In this document: one piece after another, positions 34,721 through 43,026 of the stretch
Numbering within the stretch: the first letter of the stretch is position 1
How the letters are laid out: the number at the start of each line of letters is the position of its first letter
Origin: DATARH01 sp963705325
GTDB lineage: Bacteria > Pseudomonadota > Alphaproteobacteria > ATCC43930 > CGMCC-115725
DNA: 64,000 nucleotides
Direction of reading: 5' to 3'
Assembly (NCBI GenBank): GCA_963705325.1
Contig: OY970069.1
Coordinates: forward strand, 5,022,001 to 5,086,000
Made by a program: the position numbers and the translations under genes
Notes under the pieces: model-generated
What the model saw: the letters and a program-made list of their open reading frames with translations, nothing else
What the model was told of the DNA's origin: nothing
Databases searched by the model: none

Positions 34721-35074
34721 ACCCGCTCGTTGATTGACAGTCCGAAACCGGAGCTTGACGAGCGAACTCTTCTTCCGTGCGCGGGCACAACGATAAGGCA
34801 CAACAATAAGAGCCGTCTGTCGTCCGCGACCGAAATAACAACCAACATCGGCGCGGGCGCTGTCGAGGCAAATAAGCCACCGATAACAAGCCCAAACCGC
34901 GCGGAAGCAAGGCCACTCGCCAAACCGGAAAGTAGGTGGTGAATAAGACTAGATGAGCGTCCGCCGCAAAGGCCTCGGCGGATGACACGCGGAGCCTGCC
35001 CGCGCAAGTCATCCGCCGAGCGGCGGGCCGGGAACGCCCCTCGCCCGCGCCCATGGGCGCAGCGGGTGCGGACC
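34721..35074. other. Non-coding stretch between a strong promoter and a strong hairpin
   Basis: No gene was accepted here. A 70-codon plus-strand frame at 34730-34942 starts with GTG-like context and no ribosome-binding site, and its composition is not protein-like. The bases include several AACAAYAA repeats near 34790-34870 and look unlike the surrounding coding DNA. It also lies downstream of the minus-strand CmcJ-like gene. Confidence 0.4.
34974..35020. terminator. Strong 13-bp inverted repeat
   Basis: CTCGGCGGATGAC (34974-34986) and GTCATCCGCCGAG (35008-35020) are perfect inverted repeats, and inside them CGCGG/CCGCG pairs again around a 7-base loop. It lies downstream of both the plus-strand promoter at 34692 and the minus-strand CmcJ-like gene, so it could end either transcript. 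No U tract is present. Confidence 0.55.
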
Positions 35075-35894
35075 CTAAAAGAACACCAGGGTGCGCACCT
35101 CGATGCTCTCGCGCGGCGGCGCGTTGTCGGGCGTGTTCGGGTCGTCGAACGCGCCATGCGCGGAGAAGCGGGCCGCGTGCGGGCGCGCCGAATCGTAGCA
35201 GCTGATCAGGATCGCCTCGTCCGGCTGCATCTTCGGGAAATAGAACCAACGCTGGTTCGGGTTGTAGGTGACCGCATAGGTCTCGCCGGTGCGGTCGGGA
35301 TAGCGCAGATCGGACGGCAGCAGATTGTCGTAGTCGAGCGTCTGCGAGTCGCACAGCACCAGCGGCGAGCGCAGCAACGGCCCGGCGATCGGCCGCCACA
35401 CATTGTTGACCGCGAAGCGGTGCTTCAAGAGCTCGGTCGCCTCCTCGCCCATCAGGTCGCGCACGCGCTGCGGCGCCGACCAGGCGGTATAGTCGTTGTG
35501 GACGCGCCCCGCCGGCATCTTGACCGTGCTGCCCGGCCCCGACTTGGCGGCGTTGCGCACGATATGGTCGAAGGCGACGACCTTCTTGGCGCCGGTCGCC
35601 TCCTTCATCAGCCGCTCGCATTCGGGGTAGTAGACCGATTTGATGATTGCCTCGTCATAGAGATCGGTCGCCGCGGTCTTGTGGTGGACCAGGGCGAACC
35701 CCTCGCGGTCGAGCGACAGGTCGAAGTCCGCGCGCGTCGTAGACGGTGACCGTGTGTTCCTCGTTTTCGGTGTTGCGCAGGGCGATGCCCGGCCCGGGGT
35801 CGTAATTATACGAATAGGGCTTCTCGTCCATCGGCGCGGTGAAATTGACCGGCGCCTTGATGCCCTTGAGATTCGTTGGAGCCAATCCGTCCAT
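35075..35894 (-). pseudogene. CmcJ/NvfI-family oxidoreductase, one frameshift
   Basis: The two frames make a roughly 272-residue protein of the CmcJ/NvfI/GA4-desaturase family, related to 2-oxoglutarate/Fe(II) enzymes. The first frame (from 35894) begins MDGLAPTNLKGIKAPVNF and reaches EEHTVTVYDAR; the second resumes at DFDLSLDREGFAL and contains VAFDHIVRNA, GRVHNDYT, RFAVNNVWRPI and SPLVLCDSQTLD, which are the family's signature blocks. The break is near 35734, consistent with one lost base. CmcJ-type proteins take part in hydroxylation of secondary metabolites; the substrate here is unknown. It lies about 96 bases downstream of the small membrane-protein gene on the same strand. Confidence 0.75.
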
Positions 35895-35990
35895 AAAACC
35901 TCCGCCCCTAAAGCTAGCGCCTTGAAGGCGCGATTATGCCCACCATTCTACACGCTCGCCCCAGCCTCACCAACCGCGCGAGGGCGCAGT

Positions 35991-36467
35991 TCAGCCCAGC
36001 GTCCAGCCGTGACTTCCGGCGACGGCTCCGAACACGGTCAAGAGGCTGAGCACCAACAGCACCCAATGACCCTTTTGCAGCCGAGCGAAAGCAACATCCG
36101 GCTGCCGGGCCGCCCAAGCCTCAAACCGCCGGTGCAGGAAGAGCGGTTCGGCGACGAACAAAATGACGGCAAAAATGAGCCAGACGAGAACCATGGCGTG
36201 CATCCACCAGAACTCCGCCGAGCGAAAGCGATCCCACAAATCGAAGCCCGCCGTCATGTAGATCCCGGTCGCACCGACAAGCAGAACCGACGCCCGCGCC
36301 CACCACGTGAAGCGCCCTTCGATCGCCTTGAATGCGCCGAGCTGGTCCGCGCCCAGCTCCCGGCGGCGAATGGCCGGGAGCACCACCGCCGTGACCATCG
36401 CGACGCCACCGATCCACACCACGACGCCGAGCACATGCAGCGCGCGGGCTAGGGCGAGATCGTCCAC
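35991..36467 (-). CDS. Small integral membrane protein, CopD-like
   Basis: A 158-residue protein with four hydrophobic segments: ALHVLGVVVWIGGVAMVTAVVL, WWARASVLLVGATGIYM, WWMHAMVLVWLIFAVILFV and HWVLLVLSLLTVFGAVAG. Histidines placed at the start of segments 1, 3 and 4 (LHVLG, WWMHAM, KGHWVL) recall CopD/haem-binding four-helix membrane proteins. GTG start. It is only 15 bases downstream of the TauD-like dioxygenase and probably co-transcribed. Function unknown; electron transfer or metal handling is possible. Confidence 0.65.
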   Translation of the reverse strand: MDDLALARALHVLGVVVWIGGVAMVTAVVLPAIRRRELGADQLGAFKAIEGRFTWWARASVLLVGATGIYMTAGFDLWDRFRSAEFWWMHAMVLVWLIFAVILFVAEPLFLHRRFEAWAARQPDVAFARLQKGHWVLLVLSLLTVFGAVAGSHGWTLG

Positions 36468-36482
36468 GTTCAGCCGTCGCCG

Positions 36483-37370
36483 CTAGGCCGCCGCGGCCTG
36501 GGCCACCGTCGGCGCGTCGCCGGCGATCGTGGTGCGGCGCACGTCGCGGGCTTCCTCGGGCGGGAACGGGCGGCCGCGGTGCATGGTCTGGCGGTTGTCC
36601 CACATCACCAGGTCACCGACAGCCCATTGGTGCGAATAGACGAATTGGCGCTGCGTCGCGTGCTCGATCAGGTCGCGCAGGAAGGCGCGCGCCTCGGGAA
36701 CCGGCCAGCCGACGATGGCGCCGGCGTGCGAGGCGAGATAGAGCGACTTGCGGCCGGTGACCGGGTGGGTGCGCACCAGCACCTGCCGCACCGGCTTGAA
36801 GCGCTCGCGCTCCTCGTCGCTAAGGTCGAAAAAGCCGATCTGCTGGCGCGAATAAATCTGCGAATGCTCGCAGACGAGACCCTCGCATTGCGCCTGGATT
36901 TCGGGGTCGAGCGCGTCCCAAGCGGCGCGCATGTCGGCGAATTCGGTGTTGCCGCCCTTCGACGGGATCTTGCGCGCATGCAGCAGTGAATACTTGGCCG
37001 GGATCGCCTTGAACGAGCTGTCGGAATGCCACAGCCGGTTGCCGAGCGCGAACAGCCGGCGCCTATCGTCGCGCGCCATCGGCTTGTGGTGCTGGTCGAG
37101 GTTGGAGACATCGGCAAAGGTCGGCGGCAGGCGGTATTCGCTCTCGGCCCGCAAACCGGTGTTCAAGGTCAGCTCGATCTCGCCGAGGCTCCGGGTGAAC
37201 CTCAGTTGCTGCTCGTCGTCGATGTCCTGGTTGTGGAAGACCAGCACCGCGTACCGGTCCATGCCGGCATGTATTGCCGCGACCTCGTCAGGGGTAAGCG
37301 GGCGGCGTATGTCGATGCCGGATACCTCGCCGGCGAAGCACGGGCCGATCTGGCGGATGGCTACGGTCAT
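36483..37370 (-). CDS. TauD/TfdA-family Fe(II)/2-oxoglutarate dioxygenase (TfdA-like)
   Basis: A 295-residue non-haem iron dioxygenase. The iron ligands are H115 and D117 in LWHSDSSF and H264 in QTMHRG, with the 2-oxoglutarate-binding Arg likely R278 or R279 (DVRRTT). The first 60 residues (FAGEVSGIDIRRPLT, YAVLVFHNQDI) are as in TfdA/taurine dioxygenases. It would oxidise a small organic acid with oxygen, releasing CO2 and succinate. GAGGACATTGCC precedes the ATG. It is first in a minus-strand group with the CopD-like and CmcJ-like genes. Confidence 0.9.
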   Translation of the reverse strand: MTVAIRQIGPCFAGEVSGIDIRRPLTPDEVAAIHAGMDRYAVLVFHNQDIDDEQQLRFTRSLGEIELTLNTGLRAESEYRLPPTFADVSNLDQHHKPMARDDRRRLFALGNRLWHSDSSFKAIPAKYSLLHARKIPSKGGNTEFADMRAAWDALDPEIQAQCEGLVCEHSQIYSRQQIGFFDLSDEERERFKPVRQVLVRTHPVTGRKSLYLASHAGAIVGWPVPEARAFLRDLIEHATQRQFVYSHQWAVGDLVMWDNRQTMHRGRPFPPEEARDVRRTTIAGDAPTVAQAAAA

Positions 37371-37477
37371 GGCAATGTCCTCCGATTCTGCCCAATGTTA
37401 CGAGCGACCCGGCCGGTTGTCAGCCCGCGGCCGTCGCGAGTGCCGCAAAACTCCGCGCCAAGACCGCGCCTTACCGG

Positions 37478-37505
37478 CCGCCGCGGGCCTCGATCCCCGC
37501 GGCGG
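37478..37505. promoter_or_regulatory. Perfect 10-bp hairpin upstream of mini-Ku
   Basis: CCGCCGCGGG (37478-37487) and CCCGCGGCGG (37496-37505) are exact inverted repeats with an 8-base loop, in the gap between the divergent dioxygenase and Ku genes. It is followed at 37551-37563 by CGGGAGTTTTTTT directly before the Ku start. Role unknown; a protein-binding site or transcript attenuator are options. Confidence 0.35.
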
Positions 37506-37564
37506 TTGCGGCCCGCTCGCCGATATGGCTTGCTGGCGCCACGCCGACCTCGGGAGTTTTTTTG

Positions 37565-38068
37565 ATGGCTCAAAAGAGCTGGAACGGATTTCTTCGCCTG
37601 TCCCTCGTTTCCTGTCCGATTAGCTTGTCGCACGCCACCGAGGAAAACGAGCTGAGCGAGAACGAAGACAAGGCGTTCGAGGCGATGGCTTCGAAGGTCA
37701 TCGACCTCGACCATTTCGTCAGCCGGGCCGAGATCGATCCGCTCTATCTCGGCACGTCGTATTACGTCCAGCCCGACGGCGAGCTGGCCGTCGACTCGCT
37801 TCGCGTCATTGCCGAGAAGATGGCGGCGCAGGGCCTGGCGGCGATCGGCCGCGTCACCCTCGGCAACCGCAAGCGCCTCGTCATGTTCGAGCCGCGCGGC
37901 GCCGGGATGGTGATGTTCGCGCTGCACAACGCCGACGAGGTTCGAGCGGCCGGGTTCGACACCAAGCGCCAGGAAAACATCGACCCCGAAATGCTCGACA
38001 TCACCGACTCGATCATCGAGCGGCGCAAGACCGATTTCGACCCGGCGAAGCTGCTCGACAAGCCCTAG
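37565..38068 (+). CDS. ku: Miniature Ku-like DNA-end-binding protein
   Basis: A 167-residue Ku-family protein; ordinary bacterial Ku has about 260-300 residues. The start KSWNGFLRLSLVSCPISLSHAT matches the Ku N-terminus. The next about 50 residues of normal Ku (the IRYKRV/CxxC-like part) are missing, and the match resumes at EENELSENEDKAFEAMASKVIDLDHFVSRAEIDPLYL, continuing to MLDITDSIIERRKTDFDPAKL, where it stops before the usual C-terminal tail that recruits LigD. The frame is unbroken, so this is a clean in-frame deletion plus truncation. ATG preceded by CGGGAG. No ligD nearby. It may still bind ends, act as a partner of a full Ku, or be degenerate. Confidence 0.8.
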   Translation: MAQKSWNGFLRLSLVSCPISLSHATEENELSENEDKAFEAMASKVIDLDHFVSRAEIDPLYLGTSYYVQPDGELAVDSLRVIAEKMAAQGLAAIGRVTLGNRKRLVMFEPRGAGMVMFALHNADEVRAAGFDTKRQENIDPEMLDITDSIIERRKTDFDPAKLLDKP

Positions 38069-38106
38069 CCCTCGGGCCAACGGCTTCAGCCTGACCGAAC
38101 CCGGCG

Positions 38107-38859
38107 CTAAGTCAGATACGAGCCGCCGTTGACGTGCAGGGTGTGCCCGGTGACGAAACTCGCCGCGTCCGAGGCGAGGAAGACCGCGGCGTTGGCGATG
38201 TCTTCTGGCTGGGCGATGCGGCCCAACGGGTTGGCCGCGGCCATCGCGGCGATTTCCGCCTCGCTGCTGCCGTAGCGCGGTTGCGCAGTGTCGGTGAGGC
38301 CGGGAGCGATGGCGTTGACCCGGATGCGGTGCGGCGCGAGTTCCAGCGCCATCTGCCGGGTCATCGAGACGATGCCGCCCTTGCTGGCGACGTAATGCAC
38401 GCCGCGCGGCGAGCCGCGAAACGCCGCGCCCGAGGTAATGTTGACGATCGCGCCGGGCCTGCCCGCGGCGACCATCGCCTGCGCCGCCGCCTGCGCGCAG
38501 AACGCCGCGCCCTTGAGATTGACGTCGTGGACGAAATCCCAATCCGCCTCGGTCATCGCCAGAAAATCGACGCGCGGGAAGACCCCGGCGTTGTTGACCA
38601 GGATGTCGATGCCGCCAAACTCGGCGACTACGGCATCGACCATCTCGCGCACCTCGCCGAGCTTCGCCATGTCGGCCTGGATGGTGACGGCGCGGCAGTT
38701 GTACCCGGTGACCGACGTCGCGACCTCGCGCGCCGCCGTTTCGTCGTCGAGCCAGTTGATCGCGACGTTCGCGCCGGCCGCGGCAAAGGCGAGCGCGATG
38801 CCACGGCCGATCCCTTGCTGCGCGCCGGTGACCAGCGCCGTCTTGCTCGCTAGTTGCAT
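38107..38859 (-). CDS. SDR-family NAD(P)-dependent oxidoreductase (FabG-like)
   Basis: A 250-residue short-chain dehydrogenase. The cofactor motif TGAQQGIG is at residues 11-18, NNAG at about 89-92, and the catalytic Ser143, Tyr156 and Lys160 (YVASK) are present. It would oxidise an alcohol or reduce a ketone in the cytoplasm. ATG at 38859 has GGGGGA upstream; a TTG two codons earlier is in frame. It is convergent with the Ku gene and stands alone otherwise. Confidence 0.9.
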   Translation of the reverse strand: MQLASKTALVTGAQQGIGRGIALAFAAAGANVAINWLDDETAAREVATSVTGYNCRAVTIQADMAKLGEVREMVDAVVAEFGGIDILVNNAGVFPRVDFLAMTEADWDFVHDVNLKGAAFCAQAAAQAMVAAGRPGAIVNITSGAAFRGSPRGVHYVASKGGIVSMTRQMALELAPHRIRVNAIAPGLTDTAQPRYGSSEAEIAAMAAANPLGRIAQPEDIANAAVFLASDAASFVTGHTLHVNGGSYLT

Positions 38860-39069
38860 TAGCAATCCCCCATCAACTTGGCCGCAAGGAATAGCCTACC
38901 ATTATCGGTAAAAGATCAGGACAGCAAACAGAGCGAAAGAGAATTTCTCCCAGAACGGGGAAAACACCGCTATATTCGTTTTCGGGAGTACTGGAATCAA
39001 TTTGCGTCGGGGGACGCGTTTCCAGACATGAAGGCCCGGCCGCTTGCGGCTTGCTGTTGGGGAGCGTCG

Positions 39070-40140
39070 ATGCGGCATAGGCTGTCTCATGGGTTGCTTG
39101 GCGGCGGACTGGCGGCGCTGCTGCTATGCGCGCCGGCAGCGACAACCCTCGCCCAGAGCCCCCCGGCGAGCCCCGCCTCGCCCCCCGCCGCCGTCAAACC
39201 AGCCAAGGCGGTGAAGACCGCCGACCAACACACCGCTCCGGTTCACCCGGCCAAGCTGGCGACGAAACACCAGTCGCCCGCTAAGAAGGTCGTCGCGGCG
39301 AAGAACAAGCACGCGCCCAAGCTGGCGGCAAAAAAATTCGCGCCGGTGAAGCAGGCCGCTACCAAGCACGCGCCGCCCTCCTACACAATCACCACGACCC
39401 GCGATCATGTCACCACCACGCGGGTCGTGACGGTTCCGCCGCCGGGAGCGCCGCCAGAGAAAGTCGCCACGGCCGCGCCGTCGAAACCGCTGCCGCCGCC
39501 CATCGAGCCGAAGCCCGCACCGCCGGCGCTGGCGGTCGCGACGGCACCGCGAGCCCCCGGCGCACCAAGCAGCATGCCGGTAGGGACCCAAACCGCGTCG
39601 GCGACGCCGGCGGCTTCCTTTGTTTCCGGCTTTCTTGGCACGGCCTTCGGCATCGCCCGCGACGCCAACGTGACGCCGCTGCAACGTCGCGCCCTGCTCG
39701 CCGATTTGTTCGCGAGCAAGATGGATATCGGCCGCATCGCCGGTTACACCACCGACGAGAAGTTGACCGCGCAGTCCACGGACTTTCAGCGGCGCTTCAA
39801 GACGATCCTGATCAGCTACCTGGTCGAGACCTACTACCCGCGGATCGAGCTGGCCGCCGATCCGTCGGTCAAGGTCGAGGTCACCGGAGCAGGTACGCTG
39901 CCCGACGGCACCGCGGAGGTATGGACGACCTTCACCAAGTCCGACTGGGTATCGCAATCGGTCAAATGGCACCTTGTCCCCGAGGATGGCGGCTTCAAGA
40001 TCGCCGACATCTACAGCGCCGGCGCCAGCCTGGTGCAGATGGAGCGCGACACCTTCCTTTCGGTGATGCGCGACGGCGGGCTACCGCAGCTGATGGCGAA
40101 GCTCGACGCGCGAACCAAGGCGCTGTCAGCAGCGCCCTAA
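39070..40140 (+). CDS. MlaC/Ttg2D-like phospholipid-binding protein with long disordered N-terminal region
   Basis: A 356-residue exported protein. The signal peptide is LLGGGLAALLLCAPAATTLAQ. Residues about 22-175 are low-complexity Lys/Ala/Pro-rich sequence (PAKAVKTA, KKVVAAKNKHAPKLAAKKF, PPPIEPKPAPPALAV), likely disordered and strongly basic. The last about 180 residues resemble MlaC: FKTILISYLVETYYPRIEL, VEVTGAG, VKWHLVPEDGGFKIADIYSAGASLVQMERDTFLSVM. MlaC carries phospholipids across the periplasm. The basic tail could contact peptidoglycan, lipopolysaccharide or DNA; that is a guess. GGGGAG is six bases before the ATG. Mla partner genes are not adjacent. Confidence 0.75.
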   Translation: MRHRLSHGLLGGGLAALLLCAPAATTLAQSPPASPASPPAAVKPAKAVKTADQHTAPVHPAKLATKHQSPAKKVVAAKNKHAPKLAAKKFAPVKQAATKHAPPSYTITTTRDHVTTTRVVTVPPPGAPPEKVATAAPSKPLPPPIEPKPAPPALAVATAPRAPGAPSSMPVGTQTASATPAASFVSGFLGTAFGIARDANVTPLQRRALLADLFASKMDIGRIAGYTTDEKLTAQSTDFQRRFKTILISYLVETYYPRIELAADPSVKVEVTGAGTLPDGTAEVWTTFTKSDWVSQSVKWHLVPEDGGFKIADIYSAGASLVQMERDTFLSVMRDGGLPQLMAKLDARTKALSAAP

Positions 40141-40169
40141 TCGGCGGGTCGGCAAATTCCCGCGCGGGT

Positions 40170-41258
40170 CTAAGGTTCGATCCCCATCAGCTTTTGCAGC
40201 GTGCCGCCGAGAATGGCGATCTTGTCGGCGTCGGTGATGTCCGGGATCGATAGGATGTGGTCGACCGGCGCGGTATTCCAAGGGAACGGGTAGTCGGTGC
40301 CCATCACCACGTTCTCGACGCCCATCTCGTTGATCAGGTGCTTTACCGCCTCGCCGGTGAACATGATCGTGTCGGCCAGGATCTGGCCGTTACGCAGGTA
40401 TTCGGTCGGCTTCAGCTTGGGCGGCGTGCCCACCCGGTTCGGGAAGACGCTGAGCACCGCGTCGGAGCGATGGGCGTAGCTGGCGAGGAAGCCGGCGCCG
40501 TGCGCCCCGCAAATCTTGAGGCCGGGGAAGCGGTCGAGCGTCCCCTCGAAGATCAGATGCGACAGCGCGATCGTGGTCTCCAGCGGGTTGCCGATGGTGT
40601 TGGTCAGAAGGCCGTTGCCGTTGAGCCGGCCGCTCGGCTCCAGTTCGCGGGTGCCGAGCGGGTGCATGAAGACGAGCACGCCCAGCTCCTCGCATTTTTG
40701 CCAGAATGGGTGAAATTTGGGATCGGCGAGGTCTTGTCCGGCGCACGAGCCGCCGACGGAGACACCCTTGAAACCCATCTGCTTGACCGCGTGTTCGATC
40801 TGCTGCGCGGCGAGATCGGGAAATTGCAGCGCCGCGGTGGCGAAGGCGACAAACCGATCCGGATGACTCGCGCAAAAGCCGGCGAGTTGCTCGTTCTGCA
40901 CCTTGATCAGCTGCTCGGCGGCGTCGCGCTCGGCGCGATACCAGAAGGGATTGATCGAGAGCGCCTCGACATCGACGCCCGACTTATCCATGTGCGCGAG
41001 GCGCGTGCCGACATCCGACCACAAAAGGGCGGGCGCCTCGAGCGGATGATTGATGATCTTCGCCGCGTCCGGGACGATGCAATGCGCGTGGACATCGACC
41101 GTCTTGATGCGCTTGCCGGCGATCACCACCTCCCAGCGCTTGCCGTGGGCATGCGCGTGGCTGGAGCCCGAGCCGCCGCCGGAACTGGCGGCAGCGCCGG
41201 CGGTAATTTCGCAGCCAGTGAAGATAAGTCCGCCGGTGAGGTCGGGGGTGATCGGCAT
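40170..41258 (-). CDS. Amidohydrolase-family (ACMSD-like) metal-dependent hydrolase/decarboxylase
   Basis: A 362-residue amidohydrolase-2 TIM-barrel protein. The metal ligands are visible: H57 and H59 in VDVHAH, H199 in FMHP, and D322 in GTDYPFP, plus GAHGAG. This set is that of ACMSD and related decarboxylases of aromatic breakdown. The first 45 residues are an unusual Gly/Ser/His-rich extension (GGGSGSSHAHAHG). GGAGG precedes the ATG. It is divergent from the VOC-family gene about 140 bases away. The substrate is probably an aromatic or dicarboxylic acid, by family only. Confidence 0.85.
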   Translation of the reverse strand: MPITPDLTGGLIFTGCEITAGAAASSGGGSGSSHAHAHGKRWEVVIAGKRIKTVDVHAHCIVPDAAKIINHPLEAPALLWSDVGTRLAHMDKSGVDVEALSINPFWYRAERDAAEQLIKVQNEQLAGFCASHPDRFVAFATAALQFPDLAAQQIEHAVKQMGFKGVSVGGSCAGQDLADPKFHPFWQKCEELGVLVFMHPLGTRELEPSGRLNGNGLLTNTIGNPLETTIALSHLIFEGTLDRFPGLKICGAHGAGFLASYAHRSDAVLSVFPNRVGTPPKLKPTEYLRNGQILADTIMFTGEAVKHLINEMGVENVVMGTDYPFPWNTAPVDHILSIPDITDADKIAILGGTLQKLMGIEP

Positions 41259-41396
41259 GAAGGTCCTCCCTGATGGATTGCCGTTGAGCTCGGGCGAGAC
41301 CCTACTCGGGCTTGACGCGCCGGGCCAAACCGAATCTGCTCAGGCGCGTCATCCGGCTTCGCGCCGCGCGTGGGGCCCCGCCAGGGAGGGAACGAA

Positions 41397-41750
41397 ATGG
41401 CTTTTGAGATCGGACATGTTCACCTGAAATGCGCCGACCCGAAACAGACCGCCGACTACTACATCAACAATTTTGGCGGCAAGCTGCTGGCCGAGATCCC
41501 CGGGCGCGGCTTCCGCGTCGACCTGCATGGGTTGCAGCTCAACATCACCGTCAAGATCGACAGTCAGAACCATCCGCAATTCCTTGGCATCGAGCATCTC
41601 GCGGTACAGACCGACGACTACGCCGCGACCATGGCGAAGGCGCGCAAGAACGGGGTCAAGGTGCTCGAGGAGATGAACAACAATGGCCGCCACGTCGCCT
41701 TTCTCGAGGCCCCCGACGGCGCCCAGTTCGAGCTCATCGAGAAGGTGTGA
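41397..41750 (+). CDS. VOC (glyoxalase/dioxygenase fold) family protein
   Basis: A 117-residue single-domain vicinal-oxygen-chelate protein. Paired beta-alpha-beta-beta-beta modules are seen (FEIGHVHLKCADPKQTADYY, LGIEHLAVQTDDYAATMAKAR, GRHVAFLEAPDGAQFELIEK). Candidate metal ligands are H8 (HVHLK), H65 or so (EHLAV) and the terminal E of QFELIE. Such proteins are isomerases, lyases or dioxygenase domains. GGGAGGG precedes the ATG. It is convergent with the epoxide-hydrolase-like gene, nine bases between stops. Confidence 0.85.
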   Translation: MAFEIGHVHLKCADPKQTADYYINNFGGKLLAEIPGRGFRVDLHGLQLNITVKIDSQNHPQFLGIEHLAVQTDDYAATMAKARKNGVKVLEEMNNNGRHVAFLEAPDGAQFELIEKV

Positions 41751-41759
41751 GAGGCCTAC

Positions 41760-42908
41760 CTAGCGTTTTAGGAACTCCAGCAGCAGCTCGGTCACTTTCG
41801 CCGCTTGTTCCTGCTGCACCCAATGGCCGGCGCCGTCGAGCAGGTGGACGCCGGTCATTCCTGTGCAAGCCGTGCCCTTCATGCGCTGGACCGCGCCGGG
41901 GCGCTGGTAGACGCCCCAATCCGACTTGCCGGAGATGAAGATCGACGGCACGTCGATGGTGCGGCCGGAGAATAGTTGCAGCTCACTCTCAAACGCGCCG
42001 CCGGTGCGCGAGCGGTACCAGTTGAGCCCGCCCTGGAAGCCGTTGCGCTGGTATTCGCCGGCATAGACCGCGAGCTCGCGGTCGGGGAGCCATCGGCACG
42101 CGGCGATCTCGGCCGGCGACGGCATCTCTTTCGCCACGCCGGCGGCCATGTCGTCGGCCAGATCCATGACGTAATAGGTCGGCATCTTGGCCAGCTCGGT
42201 TGCGGTCCAGCCAGCGAGTTCGTGCGGCTGGTTGGCTTTCCAGTCGGCGCTCTTGTGGTGGAAATAGGCGCGCAGGAAGTCGTGGACGCCCTGCTTGCAA
42301 TGCCACATCGCCGCGTTGGCCGGCCGGGTCGAGTACCACCACTGGTAATGCTTGCGCGGCCGCGGCAGCGCTGCCAACGCCTCGTGGATGGTCGGGCTCG
42401 GCGGCGGCTCCGGGACCTTGCCGTCGGTGGCGAACGGCAGGTCCGGCGGGCCGGCGAAAGGCGCGCTCATCAGCGCCAGCGAGCGGAAGATGTCGGGCCG
42501 CACCAACGCGCACCAGGCCGCGACCGAGGCGCCGAAATCGTGGCCGACCACCGCCGCAGTCTCGCGGTAGCCGAGCGCGGCGACGAGGCCGAGCGCGTCG
42601 CGCACCGCGTTAAGGATGCGGAACGGCGACAGATCGTCGTCGTAGTTCGCGCTCCATCCGGTGGTGCGGCCATAGCCGCGCTGATCGGGCGCGACGACAT
42701 GAAACCCCGCCTCGGCGAGCGGCACCATGATCTTGCGCCAGGAATAGGCGATTTCCGGGAAGCCGTGCAGCAGCAACAAACACGGCCGCCCCGGCTTGTC
42801 GTGGCCGGCCTCGAGGATGTGAACTTTGAGGCCGTTGACCCGTTCGACGAAGCGGGCGCGAACACCGGCGGGCAGCACGGCGCTGTCGAGCGGAGCCAGT
42901 TCGGTCAT
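41760..42908 (-). CDS. Alpha/beta hydrolase, epoxide hydrolase-like
   Basis: A 382-residue hydrolase. HGFPE (48-52) gives the oxyanion hole and VVGHDFGASVAAW puts Asp124 at the nucleophile position, as in epoxide hydrolases and haloalkane dehalogenases (not Ser). APDQRGYGRT is the usual motif before it; DGAGHWVQQEQ supplies the catalytic His near the C-terminus. A cap region with paired Tyr residues (HYQWWYST, PTYYVMD) fits epoxide ring opening. It would open an epoxide to a diol in the cytoplasm. GGAAGGGG precedes the ATG. Confidence 0.85.
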   Translation of the reverse strand: MTELAPLDSAVLPAGVRARFVERVNGLKVHILEAGHDKPGRPCLLLLHGFPEIAYSWRKIMVPLAEAGFHVVAPDQRGYGRTTGWSANYDDDLSPFRILNAVRDALGLVAALGYRETAAVVGHDFGASVAAWCALVRPDIFRSLALMSAPFAGPPDLPFATDGKVPEPPPSPTIHEALAALPRPRKHYQWWYSTRPANAAMWHCKQGVHDFLRAYFHHKSADWKANQPHELAGWTATELAKMPTYYVMDLADDMAAGVAKEMPSPAEIAACRWLPDRELAVYAGEYQRNGFQGGLNWYRSRTGGAFESELQLFSGRTIDVPSIFISGKSDWGVYQRPGAVQRMKGTACTGMTGVHLLDGAGHWVQQEQAAKVTELLLEFLKR

Positions 42909-43026
42909 CGTCCCCTTCCAAGGCAGCCGAGTTTCGTCGCCATGCTAGACGACACGGGTGGGAGACGATTCAAAAAAATCGCCCTCCCGCCGGCGCGCGG
43001 CGAGAGGGCGATGGCAACGAGCTCGA

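Noticed and set aside
34730..34942. 70-codon plus-strand frame downstream of the strong promoter
   Set aside because: No ribosome-binding site, no protein-like pattern and no recognisable similarity; kept only as part of a possible non-coding transcript.
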